The position numbers and the translations under genes were made by a program. A stretch of 64,000 bases of DNA from positions 99,092 through 163,091 of the forward strand of contig CAKNHF010000001.1 of assembly GCA_930972465.1 (NCBI GenBank). The letters run 5' to 3'. Positions within the stretch are counted from its first letter, which is position 1. Every line of letters starts with the position of its first letter. A model generated the notes under the pieces. It did no database searches, was not told where the DNA came from, and saw nothing but the letters and a program-made list of their open reading frames with translations. Source of the DNA: an uncultured Lachnospiraceae bacterium. GTDB taxonomy: Bacteria > Bacillota > Clostridia > Lachnospirales > Lachnospiraceae. Below, one piece after another: positions 1-6,769 of this stretch.

Positions 1-1
1 T

Positions 2-1369
2 AGATTGGAAGAGCTTATCCTAAATGGAAATGCCAGCCTAGAAATAATCGGGTGTGCATCTAACCTTTTAACAGAGTTGAACTTGTCTAATTTTCCAGAA
101 TTAGAAAGTTTGAATTGTTCTGAAAATAAACTTACGGAGCTGAACTTATCAGGAATGCCCAAATTAGGTGGCTTATATTGTTCTGGAAATAATTTGACGA
201 AATTAGATGCTTCGACATTCAAGAAACTGGGAACGTTGGAATGCAGTAATAATGGATTGACAGAATTGAAGGTTTCCGGGCTTGCAGGTTTGACGAATCT
301 GGAATGCAGTAATAATTTTTTGACTGAATTAAACTTGTCTGGCCTATCTAATTTGCCGATTGCCTTTGAAGAAAATGGAGATACAACTGGTATGTGCGGT
401 GGTAATCCGCTAAAAACACTTACATTACCAGCTGGAAACACTATTACTTTTGACAGTACAGATGGCGGATACTTTGATGTGAGGATTAATCCGCTTTATG
501 CTTCATGCGGGCAATCTGAGGAAGATACAGTGATCGGTTTCCGCCCGGTAGCAGAGACTGGATATGAATTTAAAAGCTGGAATAATCTGCCAGGGAATGT
601 AGCTGATAGCGGATGGTGGAGCAGCCCATATGACGGAGAGGCGGTAGATGGATGGGTTTTTGTTGATAGTGGAGAGAATGTTACTATCTCTGCAAATTTT
701 GGATTGATTTCAGAATATTCCATAATCGAGGGCGCCGGAAGTACATGGACGGCAGATTCCGGTGAAGGCATCACCATGAGAGCGGATGGGGAATTTGATA
801 AATTTCAGTCCGTACAGGTTGATGGGGTAACGCTTGACCCGGCATATTATACGGCTGAGCAGGGCAGTACGATTATCACTCTGAAACCTGAATTTCTGCA
901 GGCCCTGACACCTGGGACGCATACGCTGACAATCGTATTTACAGATGGATCCGCATCGGCAGAATTTGATATAAAAGAAGTGGATCAGGAAGGAAATCCG
1001 GGAGAGGAACCGGAAGAAGGACAGAAGCCGGGAGACGATTCCAAACCGGGAGATGAGCAGCAGCCGGGAGACGATGCTGGCGCTGACGATGGAGAGCAGA
1101 ACGGTGATTCAGATAAAGGCAATAGCGGACAGCAGATCTCTGATCCGGATCAGAATAATAACAACGGACAAGGCCAGAGCAAACCGCAGCAGAATGTAAA
1201 TCAGACAAAGGATACTGATACAAAAGATAATGCCGCGACAACTAAAACGGTTTCTTCAGTGCCAAAAACAGGTGATGAAACACAGGGTTTAATATTTGCT
1301 ATGTTTGCAGTTGCATCCATAATAATATGTGCAGGCATAAGCCGGGCTAAAATTAGGACAAGACATTGA
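2..1369 (+). CDS. Sortase-anchored leucine-rich-repeat surface protein (5' truncated)
   Basis: The frame is open to the left edge, so the true start and any signal peptide lie outside the window. The visible part has about five LRR units of roughly 21 residues with the pattern LxxLxCSxNxLTxLxxS (residues about 10-115). A Gly/Trp-rich beta domain resembling InlB B-repeats follows (about 150-230). Next is an X2-like immunoglobulin-fold module starting SIIEGAGSTW (about 238-330), common in Firmicutes surface proteins. A Pro/Gly/Asp/Gln-rich spacer (about 330-415) leads to a C-terminal VPKTGDE sorting motif, a hydrophobic stretch and a basic tail. Sortase would cleave the Thr-Gly bond and attach the protein to peptidoglycan. 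VPKTG is a variant of LPXTG. Ligand is unknown; adhesion or polymer binding is an inference. A terminator follows directly. Confidence 0.85.
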   Translation, partial: RLEELILNGNASLEIIGCASNLLTELNLSNFPELESLNCSENKLTELNLSGMPKLGGLYCSGNNLTKLDASTFKKLGTLECSNNGLTELKVSGLAGLTNLECSNNFLTELNLSGLSNLPIAFEENGDTTGMCGGNPLKTLTLPAGNTITFDSTDGGYFDVRINPLYASCGQSEEDTVIGFRPVAETGYEFKSWNNLPGNVADSGWWSSPYDGEAVDGWVFVDSGENVTISANFGLISEYSIIEGAGSTWTADSGEGITMRADGEFDKFQSVQVDGVTLDPAYYTAEQGSTIITLKPEFLQALTPGTHTLTIVFTDGSASAEFDIKEVDQEGNPGEEPEEGQKPGDDSKPGDEQQPGDDAGADDGEQNGDSDKGNSGQQISDPDQNNNNGQGQSKPQQNVNQTKDTDTKDNAATTKTVSSVPKTGDETQGLIFAMFAVASIIICAGISRAKIRTRH

Positions 1370-1372
1370 GTG

Positions 1373-1413
1373 AAGCGTCCCGGAGTTGACCGGACTCCGG
1401 GGGGGCGCTTTTC
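1373..1413 (+). terminator. Intrinsic terminator of the surface-protein gene
   Basis: A GC-rich stem pairs CCCGGAGT with ACTCCGGG, extended by AGCG/CGCT, and is followed by a TTTT run. It lies directly after the stop codon at 1369. Confidence 0.8.
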
Positions 1414-1597
1414 GGTCGGCATAACGCAGGGGCCGGCTGTATATCTATATCACGGCTCAGTCAGCTGCTGATAAAGGGATAAACTACATCGGCTGTGATG
1501 CCAATGATAGAATATGACCTGTAGGAGCCTCCCTTGCGGAGTTTCGGTTTCAATCAGGATTGAAGCCGTAGAGAATTGATCTTCAAAAAAGAAATAT
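1414..1597. other. Intergenic stretch, nothing definite
   Basis: There is no convincing ORF. An extended -10-like TGATAGAAT sits at 1505-1513 without a good -35. An 11-bp palindromic hairpin (CGGTTTCAATC/GATTGAAGCCG) lies at about 1545-1568 and has no T-run. Confidence 0.4.
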
Positions 1598-1665
1598 AAA
1601 GACCTTGACTTCCACCAGCCTGCCATGGTACAATGCAATGGCGAATGGAAGTAGGTCTTTTTTTT
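1598..1665 (+). terminator. Nested inverted repeat with T-tract overlapping the rpmG promoter
   Basis: AAAGACC and ACTTCCA (1598-1614, separated by TTG) pair with TGGAAGT and GGTCTTT (1646-1660). An inner GCCAT/ATGGC pair closes the loop, and eight T follow. It would terminate read-through RNA arriving from upstream. Confidence 0.6.
1605..1634 (+). promoter_or_regulatory. Candidate sigma-A promoter of rpmG-secE-nusG-rplK-rplA
   Basis: TTGACT at 1605-1610, an 18-bp spacer and TACAAT at 1629-1634. Both hexamers lie inside the inverted repeat at 1598-1660. Confidence 0.6.
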
Positions 1666-1736
1666 ATGCCTAAAAACAGATGGCTTCGCAACCATCAGTA
1701 ACACGTAGTGAATATGTTAAAAGCGAGGTGGAAGTT

Positions 1737-1886
1737 GTGCGCACAAGAATTACATTAGAGTGTACGGAATGCAAGAACCGCAATTACAACATGACCAAGG
1801 ATAAGAAAGCTCATCCGGAGCGCATGGAGACTAAGAAGTACTGCCGGTTCTGCAAATCACATACACTGCACAAGGAAACAAAGTAG
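1737..1886 (+). CDS. rpmG: 50S ribosomal protein L33
   Basis: This 49-residue protein of the large ribosomal subunit starts with V(M)[16 protein letters not shown] and carries two CxxC pairs (CTEC near residue 9, CRFC near 36). It is therefore the zinc-binding (C+) form of L33. The GTG at 1737 is chosen because AGGTG at 1726-1730 gives a proper Shine-Dalgarno spacing and the length fits the family. An upstream in-frame ATG would add 19 residues unlike L33. It is the first gene of the classical rpmG-secE-nusG cluster. Confidence 0.95.
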   Translation: MRTRITLECTECKNRNYNMTKDKKAHPERMETKKYCRFCKSHTLHKETK

Positions 1887-1908
1887 TCGCTGGAAGGAAG
1901 TGGACGAT

Positions 1909-2106
1909 ATGAGTGAGAAAACAAAAACTCAGAAAAAGAGCTGGTTCAAGGGTCTTCAGGCAGAGTTCAAGAAGATCATCTGGCCAGACAGGAGGACACT
2001 TGCAAGACAGACTACGGCAGTCGTTGCTGTTTCCGTTGCTCTCGGGGCAGTGATCGCAGTGATCGACGCGATCCTGAGATATGGGATTGACTTATTGGTG
2101 AAATAG
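1909..2106 (+). CDS. secE: Preprotein translocase subunit SecE
   Basis: This 65-residue single-span membrane subunit stabilises SecY in the SecYEG translocon. The amphipathic helix with the typical SecE stretch WFKGLQAEFKKIIWP (about residues 12-26) is followed by one transmembrane segment (about 38-62). The ATG at 1909 is preferred over the in-frame GTG at 1900, because GGAAGGAAG (1892-1900) then acts as the ribosome binding site with 8-nt spacing. It lies 22 nt after rpmG and 25 nt before nusG. Confidence 0.93.
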   Translation: MSEKTKTQKKSWFKGLQAEFKKIIWPDRRTLARQTTAVVAVSVALGAVIAVIDAILRYGIDLLVK

Positions 2107-2131
2107 TTGACCGCAGCAGAAAGGTGATTTT

Positions 2132-2650
2132 ATGTCAGAGGCAAAATGGTATGTAGTTCATACTTATTCCGGGTATGAAAACAAAGTGAAGGCAAACATT
2201 GACAAGACGATCGAGAACCGTCATCTGGAAGACCAGATCCTCGAGGTGCGTGTACCGCTGGAAGAAGTGGTTGAGCTTCGGAACGGTGTGCAGAAATCGG
2301 TTCAGAGAAAGATGTTTCCCGGCTATGTCATGATCCATATGGTCATGAATGACGACACCTGGTACGTGGTGAGAAATACTCGCGGTGTGACAGGGTTTGT
2401 GGGACCGGGATCCAAGCCTGTTCCGCTGGATGACAGCGAGATGGAGAATCTCGGGATCAAGCATGAGGATGTTGTGGTTGACTTCGGCGTCGGCGACACC
2501 GTGACTGTGTTGAGCGGTGCGTGGGAAGGCACTGTCGGAGTTGTTCAGAGCATGAACGAACAGAAGAAGAGCCTTTCGATCAATGTTGAACTGTTTGGCC
2601 GCGAGACTCCGGTTGAACTCAGTTTTTCAGAAGTGAAAAAAATGGATTAA
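2132..2650 (+). CDS. nusG: Transcription termination/antitermination factor NusG
   Basis: This 172-residue RNA-polymerase processivity factor begins with the NGN domain (AKWYVVHTYSGYENKV, residues 4-19) and ends with a KOW domain (about 118-172, containing VGDTVTVLSGAWEGTVG). NusG binds the clamp of RNA polymerase and influences pausing and Rho or ribosome coupling. The length matches short bacterial NusG without inserts. It sits between secE and rplK, the near-universal order. Confidence 0.96.
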   Translation: MSEAKWYVVHTYSGYENKVKANIDKTIENRHLEDQILEVRVPLEEVVELRNGVQKSVQRKMFPGYVMIHMVMNDDTWYVVRNTRGVTGFVGPGSKPVPLDDSEMENLGIKHEDVVVDFGVGDTVTVLSGAWEGTVGVVQSMNEQKKSLSINVELFGRETPVELSFSEVKKMD

Positions 2651-2656
2651 ATTTGC

Positions 2657-2700
2657 GTGGGAGGGAGTAATCCCGTGAATACCACAAGGAGGTTATTGAA
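2657..2700 (+). promoter_or_regulatory. L1-type leader motif before rplK
   Basis: A short structured leader: outer GTGG/ACCAC arms and an inner GGGA/TCCC stem, followed by the ribosome binding site AAGGAGG. An almost identical 44-nt copy precedes rplA at 3177-3220. L1 is known to repress the L11-L1 operon by binding such an mRNA mimic of its 23S site. Assignment to L1 is by resemblance. Confidence 0.6.
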
Positions 2701-3126
2701 ATGGCAAAAAAAGTAGAAGGTTACATTAAATTACAGATTCCTGCCGGCAAGGCAACTCCGGCACCGCCGGTCGGACCTGCACTTGGACAGCACGGCGTGA
2801 ATATCGTTGAGTTTACAAAGCAGTTCAATGCAAGAACGGCAGATCAGGGAGATCTGATCATTCCTGTAGTTATTACTGTATACAATGACAGAAGTTTCAG
2901 CTTCATTACAAAGACACCGCCGGCAGCAGTTCTTATTAAGAAAGCCTGCAAGATCAAATCCGGTTCAGGCGTACCGAACAAGAACAAAGTTGCAACGATC
3001 ACAAAAGAGCAGCTGAAAGAGATTGCTGAGACAAAGATGCCTGACCTGAACGCAGCGACAGTTGAGGCGGCTATGAGCATGGTGGCTGGCACATGCCGTT
3101 CCATGGGAGTAGTTGTAGAAGAGTAG
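2701..3126 (+). CDS. rplK: 50S ribosomal protein L11
   Basis: This 141-residue protein of the GTPase-associated centre begins [19 protein letters not shown], with the conserved proline-rich [15 protein letters not shown] (about residues 20-35). Its C-terminal domain binds 23S rRNA and its N-terminal domain contacts elongation factors. A strong Shine-Dalgarno AAGGAGG precedes the ATG. It is cotranscribed with nusG and rplA. Confidence 0.98.
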   Translation: MAKKVEGYIKLQIPAGKATPAPPVGPALGQHGVNIVEFTKQFNARTADQGDLIIPVVITVYNDRSFSFITKTPPAAVLIKKACKIKSGSGVPNKNKVATITKEQLKEIAETKMPDLNAATVEAAMSMVAGTCRSMGVVVEE

Positions 3127-3176
3127 GCATTGAGCGACTGGCGATACCAAGCTCAGATACAGAGAATTGTAGACAA

Positions 3177-3220
3177 GTGGGAGGGGCAAGATCCCGCGAA
3201 CACCACAAGGAGGTTATTGT
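3177..3220 (+). promoter_or_regulatory. Second L1-type leader motif before rplA
   Basis: This is a near copy of 2657-2700: GTGGGAGGGG, then TCCCG, then ACCACAAGGAGG, with the same outer and inner pairings. It may give L1 control over its own cistron as well as over rplK. Confidence 0.55.
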
Positions 3221-3223
3221 AAA

Positions 3224-3916
3224 ATGAAACGTGGAAAGAAATATATCGAAGCTGCGAAACTGATCGAGAGAGGAAATCTCTACGACAGGGATGAAGCAGT
3301 TGCATTAGTTAAAAAAGCGGCAACAGCAAAATTTGACGAGACAATTGAAGCTCATATCAGAACAGGATGTGACGGACGTCACGCAGATCAGCAGATCCGT
3401 GGCGCAGTTGTTCTTCCTCACGGAACAGGTAAGAAAGTGCGTATCCTTGTATTTGCAAAAGATGCAAAGGCAGAGGAGGCCAAAGCGGCAGGCGCTGATT
3501 ACGTTGGAGGAGACGAGCTGATCCCGAAGATCCAGAATGAAGGATGGCTTGACTTTGACGTTGTAGTTGCAACTCCGGATATGATGGGTATTGTCGGACG
3601 TCTCGGACGTGTGCTCGGACCGAAAGGTCTCATGCCGAACCCGAAGGCGGGTACAGTTACCATGGACGTGACAAAGGCTATCAATGAGATCAAAGCAGGT
3701 AAGATTGAGTACAGACTGGATAAGACAAACATCATCCATGTGCCGATCGGAAAAGCATCCTTTACTGAGGAGCAGTTAGCGGACAACTTCCAGACGCTTA
3801 TCGATGCGATCAACAAGGCGAGACCGGCAGCTGTTAAGGGACAGTTCCTGAAGAGCGTGACTCTTACATCAACAATGGGCCCTGGCGTTAAGGTTAACCC
3901 GCTGAAGCTTGCATAA
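3224..3916 (+). CDS. rplA: 50S ribosomal protein L1
   Basis: This 230-residue L1-stalk protein begins [17 protein letters not shown] and contains the signature [21 protein letters not shown] (spanning about residues 125-145; key residues G, R, L, G, P, K, P). It binds the E-site stalk of 23S rRNA and usually represses its own operon. It follows rplK by 97 nt and is the last gene before a terminator. Confidence 0.98.
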   Translation: MKRGKKYIEAAKLIERGNLYDRDEAVALVKKAATAKFDETIEAHIRTGCDGRHADQQIRGAVVLPHGTGKKVRILVFAKDAKAEEAKAAGADYVGGDELIPKIQNEGWLDFDVVVATPDMMGIVGRLGRVLGPKGLMPNPKAGTVTMDVTKAINEIKAGKIEYRLDKTNIIHVPIGKASFTEEQLADNFQTLIDAINKARPAAVKGQFLKSVTLTSTMGPGVKVNPLKLA

Positions 3917-3930
3917 TCGATAGAATATGA

Positions 3931-3964
3931 GAGGGGAAATACAATTGCTGTATTTCCTCTTTTT
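3931..3964 (+). terminator. Intrinsic terminator after rplA
   Basis: GAGGGGAAATACA pairs with TGTATTTCCTC around a short loop, followed by TTTTTAT. Confidence 0.85.
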
Positions 3965-3982
3965 ATCCTTGTCAAAAAAGTG

Positions 3983-4011
3983 TTGACATACAAGTGAAAA
4001 TGTGATACTTT
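3983..4011 (+). promoter_or_regulatory. Promoter of rplJ-rplL
   Basis: A perfect TTGACA lies at 3983-3988. The -10 is ambiguous within 4004-4011: an extended TGTGATACT with a 15-bp spacer, or TACTTT with 17 bp. Confidence 0.7.
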
Positions 4012-4013
4012 AT

Positions 4014-4141
4014 ATTAGCAACTGCCGAAGACAGTAGGTGCTGTAAAGCGTAAGGATAAAACGCCTACCGAGGAGAGTTAGATTTCTACGTAAGTATGAA
4101 TTGACGAAAACTCCGTGTCTTTGGATGCGGAGCTTTTTTTT
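4014..4141 (+). promoter_or_regulatory. L10 ribosomal protein leader with attenuator
   Basis: This matches the known Firmicutes L10 leader. It contains the GAAGACAGTAGGTG...CGCCTACCGAGG helix that L10(L12)4 binds, and ends in an intrinsic terminator. The terminator stem is CTCCGTGTC/GATGCGGAG around a TTTG loop (4111-4132), then a run of T. Excess L10-L12 complex would favour termination before rplJ. Confidence 0.85.
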
Positions 4142-4191
4142 GGTATACTTTGGCAGTACACGCAGAATAAAATAAGGAGGTGTACCCGAAA

Positions 4192-4746
4192 GTGGCAAAG
4201 GTTGAATTGAAACAGCCGATCGTTCAGGCGATCGCAGAAGAGATCAAAGATGCTGAGTCAGTAGTTCTGGTTGACTACCGCGGACTTACAGTTGCTCAGG
4301 ATACAGAGCTTCGTAAGCAGCTCAGAGAAGCAGGCGTAGTCTACAAGGTTTACAAGAACACAATGATGAAGAGGGCCTTCGAGGGAACAGAGTTTGAAGG
4401 TCTTGAAAGCTGTCTTGAAGGACCGAGCGCTATCGCGATTTCAAAGGATGACGCGACAGCACCGGCAAGAATCATCTGCAATTTTGCAAAAGATGCTCCG
4501 GCACTTGAGCTTAAGGGCGGCGTGGTTGAAGGAACAGTTTATGATATCGCCGGACTGACAGAACTTTCCAAGATTCCGTCAAGAGAAGTGCTTCTCTCCA
4601 GACTTCTTGGAAGCATGCAGTCACCGATTGCAAACTTCGCACGTGTTATCAAGCAGATCGCAGAGAAAGACGGCGAGGCAGAACCGGCAGAGGCAGCAGC
4701 TGAGGAGACAGCAGAGGCACCGGCAGAGGCACCGGCAGCAGAGTAA
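4192..4746 (+). CDS. rplJ: 50S ribosomal protein L10
   Basis: This 184-residue stalk base protein anchors L7/L12 dimers and binds L11-region rRNA. It starts MAKVELKQPIVQAIAEEIKDA, with the conserved segment VLVDYRGLTV near residue 27. The C-terminal tail from about 168 is a low-complexity Ala/Glu/Pro extension. The GTG at 4192 is chosen because the in-frame GTG at 4180 overlaps the Shine-Dalgarno AAGGAGG (4174-4180). Expression is probably controlled by the L10 leader upstream. Confidence 0.96.
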   Translation: MAKVELKQPIVQAIAEEIKDAESVVLVDYRGLTVAQDTELRKQLREAGVVYKVYKNTMMKRAFEGTEFEGLESCLEGPSAIAISKDDATAPARIICNFAKDAPALELKGGVVEGTVYDIAGLTELSKIPSREVLLSRLLGSMQSPIANFARVIKQIAEKDGEAEPAEAAAEETAEAPAEAPAAE

Positions 4747-4852
4747 TCTGACAGAGGCGCGTATAAGCGCGTGAACATCAGGATACAGGCATCCCCGGGA
4801 TACAGGGAAAACAACGATTTATAAAATATAAGAAAAATGGAGGAAATCAAAA

Positions 4853-5227
4853 ATGGCTAAGTTAACAACAGCTGAAATGATCGATGCGATCAAAGAGTTA
4901 TCAGTATTAGAGTTAAATGAGCTTGTAAAAGCTTGTGAAGAAGAATTTGGTGTATCTGCAGCAGCAGGCGTTGTAGTTGCAGCAGCAGGCGGAGAGGCAG
5001 CAGCAGCTGAAGAGAAGGATGAGTTCGATGTAGAACTTGTTTCTGCAGGATCTTCCAAGGTTAAGGTTATCAAAGCTGTACGTGAGATCACAGGTCTTGG
5101 CCTGAAAGAGGCAAAAGAGCTTGTTGACAACGCTCCGAAGGTAGTAAAAGAGGCTGTTTCCAAGGCTGAGGCTGAGGAGATCAAGGCTAAACTTGAAGAG
5201 CAGGGAGCAGAGGTTAACCTGAAATAA
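4853..5227 (+). CDS. rplL: 50S ribosomal protein L7/L12
   Basis: This 124-residue stalk protein recruits translation factor GTPases. The N-terminal dimerisation domain (about 1-35) is joined by an Ala/Gly hinge (about 38-55) to the C-terminal factor-binding domain ([23 protein letters not shown], about residues 66-88). It follows rplJ by 106 nt and ends at a terminator. Confidence 0.98.
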   Translation: MAKLTTAEMIDAIKELSVLELNELVKACEEEFGVSAAAGVVVAAAGGEAAAAEEKDEFDVELVSAGSSKVKVIKAVREITGLGLKEAKELVDNAPKVVKEAVSKAEAEEIKAKLEEQGAEVNLK

Positions 5228-5254
5228 TTGATTCTGTTACAGAATGATAAGGAG

Positions 5255-5291
5255 GACCGCAGAAGATAAAACACACTTCTGCGGTCTTTTG
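5255..5291 (+). terminator. Intrinsic terminator after rplL
   Basis: A perfect 11-bp stem, GACCGCAGAAG/CTTCTGCGGTC, followed by TTTT. It separates the stalk operon from the peptidase gene. Confidence 0.9.
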
Positions 5292-5311
5292 CATTTTCCG
5301 AGGTGAATTAA

Positions 5312-6463
5312 ATGGATGCAGTGGAACTGACCCGCATGCTTGTGCGGACGGAGAGCACCAATCCGGGAACGGGAGAAGCCGGGATGGAGAAGATCATCCT
5401 GGATCTTCTCCGGGAAAGCGGAGCGGAGACGGAAGAATATGAAGTTTTTCCGGGACGGAGTATTGTGCGCGGGATCATCCGGGGGAAGCGGCGGCATCCG
5501 GCGCTTGTTTTCCTGTGCCATATGGATACAGTTGTAGTGGGAGAGGGATGGTCTGAAGATCCTTTTTCGGCCCGGGTGTCGGGAGGAAGAATTCTGGGAC
5601 GGGGATCCTGTGATATGAAGTCGGGGCTTGCCTGCGCGCTTACAGCTTTCTGCGAAGAGGCGGAAAGAAGAAAAACATCGGAACTTCGCCCTGAGCATTC
5701 CATTGTGTTTATCGGCACGGTAGATGAGGAAGGGAATATGGCAGGAGCCGAGGCTGCTGTTTCGCAGAAATGGATTTCACCGGAGGACTGGGTTCTTGAT
5801 ATGGAACCTACTTCGGGTATGATACAGATGGCTCATAAGGGCAGAACCTGGTTTGAACTGGAATGCCGGGGGATCACTGCTCATGCCAGCATGCCGGAGA
5901 AAGGAGCCGATGCCATTGCGGGCATTGCTTTCATGATCACGGAAATACGACGGCTGATCGGGATGGCTCCCTCCCATCCCGAACTGGGCAGATCAACTGT
6001 CACGTTCGGAGAGATTTCCGGAGGCTACAGTCCGTATGTTGTCTCGGATTACTGCAGGGTGACGATCGATATGCGGCTCGTTCCTCCTCTTAATACGGCG
6101 GAGGCGGAAAAAATGGTCAGAGCGGCAGTGCGGAAAGGCGAAGAGGCAGTGCCCGGAGTGAAAGGCGAGATCCACATCACCGGAGACCGTCCGCCGGTTG
6201 AGACGCACCGGGAGTCCCGGCTGCTGAAGATGCTGGCGGAGTCGGTTGAGACAGTGACTGGAAGAAAAGCAGAGGTGTCGTCATTCCCGGGATATACTGA
6301 TACAGCGGTAGTGGCGGGGATGACAGGAAACAGAAACTGTATGTCCTATGGACCGGGCAGCCTTGCTCAGGCGCATAAGCCGGACGAGTATGTAGAGATT
6401 TCGGATATCGAGAGATGCGTGTCGGTCTGCAGAGAACTGATACGACGAGTGGAGTCAGACTAA
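5312..6463 (+). CDS. M20 family metallopeptidase (ArgE/DapE/ACY1/CPG2 type)
   Basis: This 383-residue zinc hydrolase has the co-catalytic metal motifs of the M20 family: HMDT (H70, D72), the bridging Asp in RGSCDMKSG (D101), the DEEG pair (E139/E140), DMEP (E164) and a C-terminal His in AQAHKPDEY. The dimerisation lid domain lies about 175-290. The family removes acyl groups or amino acids from N-acyl-amino acids and peptides; the substrate cannot be read from the sequence. It starts 26 nt after the rplL terminator and lies between rplL and rpoB, an unusual place. No obvious promoter of its own was seen, so it may depend on read-through. Confidence 0.85.
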   Translation: MDAVELTRMLVRTESTNPGTGEAGMEKIILDLLRESGAETEEYEVFPGRSIVRGIIRGKRRHPALVFLCHMDTVVVGEGWSEDPFSARVSGGRILGRGSCDMKSGLACALTAFCEEAERRKTSELRPEHSIVFIGTVDEEGNMAGAEAAVSQKWISPEDWVLDMEPTSGMIQMAHKGRTWFELECRGITAHASMPEKGADAIAGIAFMITEIRRLIGMAPSHPELGRSTVTFGEISGGYSPYVVSDYCRVTIDMRLVPPLNTAEAEKMVRAAVRKGEEAVPGVKGEIHITGDRPPVETHRESRLLKMLAESVETVTGRKAEVSSFPGYTDTAVVAGMTGNRNCMSYGPGSLAQAHKPDEYVEISDIERCVSVCRELIRRVESD

Positions 6464-6519
6464 TATCATATATGAAGAAAAATGTCAAGAGAAAAGTGGG
6501 AAAAACAGATAAAAACTTA

Positions 6520-6549
6520 TTGACAAGAAAAAGTGCTTTGTGATATAGT
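6520..6549 (+). promoter_or_regulatory. Promoter of rpoB-rpoC
   Basis: TTGACA at 6520-6525, an 18-bp spacer and an extended -10 TGATATAGT ending at 6549. Confidence 0.8.
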
Positions 6550-6555
6550 AAAAAA

Positions 6556-6769
6556 TGCGCTATTATGGAAAGGTGTGCCATATTAGCGGCAGAAATGCTG
6601 TCGCAGGGCCCTTTTCATTATATATCAACTTGAAGTTACACCGGCTCCTGACGGAGCTGAAAATGTGACCGCTTCTGAGCGCGGGAATACCGCGGCCTGC
6701 GAGAGCCGCATGAGAATTCTTCTGCGCAGAGATGCGGCTGCAAAAAAATATATGAGGAGTGAAACGTCA
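6556..6769 (+). promoter_or_regulatory. Long structured leader of rpoB
   Basis: About 210 nt of leader between the promoter and the rpoB start. It contains a GCGGCAG/CTGTCGC hairpin near 6584-6603, followed by GGGCCCTTTT, and further GC-rich stems at 6640-6745. The reading frame is open through part of it but shows no rpoB-like protein. Confidence 0.4.

Noticed and set aside
60-340. Short repeats as a CRISPR array
   Set aside because: The periodic sequence encodes leucine-rich repeats in frame. Units are imperfect and contiguous, without spacers. No cas genes or other arrays were seen in the window.
6665-6769. N-terminal extension of RpoB by 35 residues
   Set aside because: No binding site before the ATG at 6665, sequence unlike RpoB, while TGAGGAG precedes the ATG at 6770.
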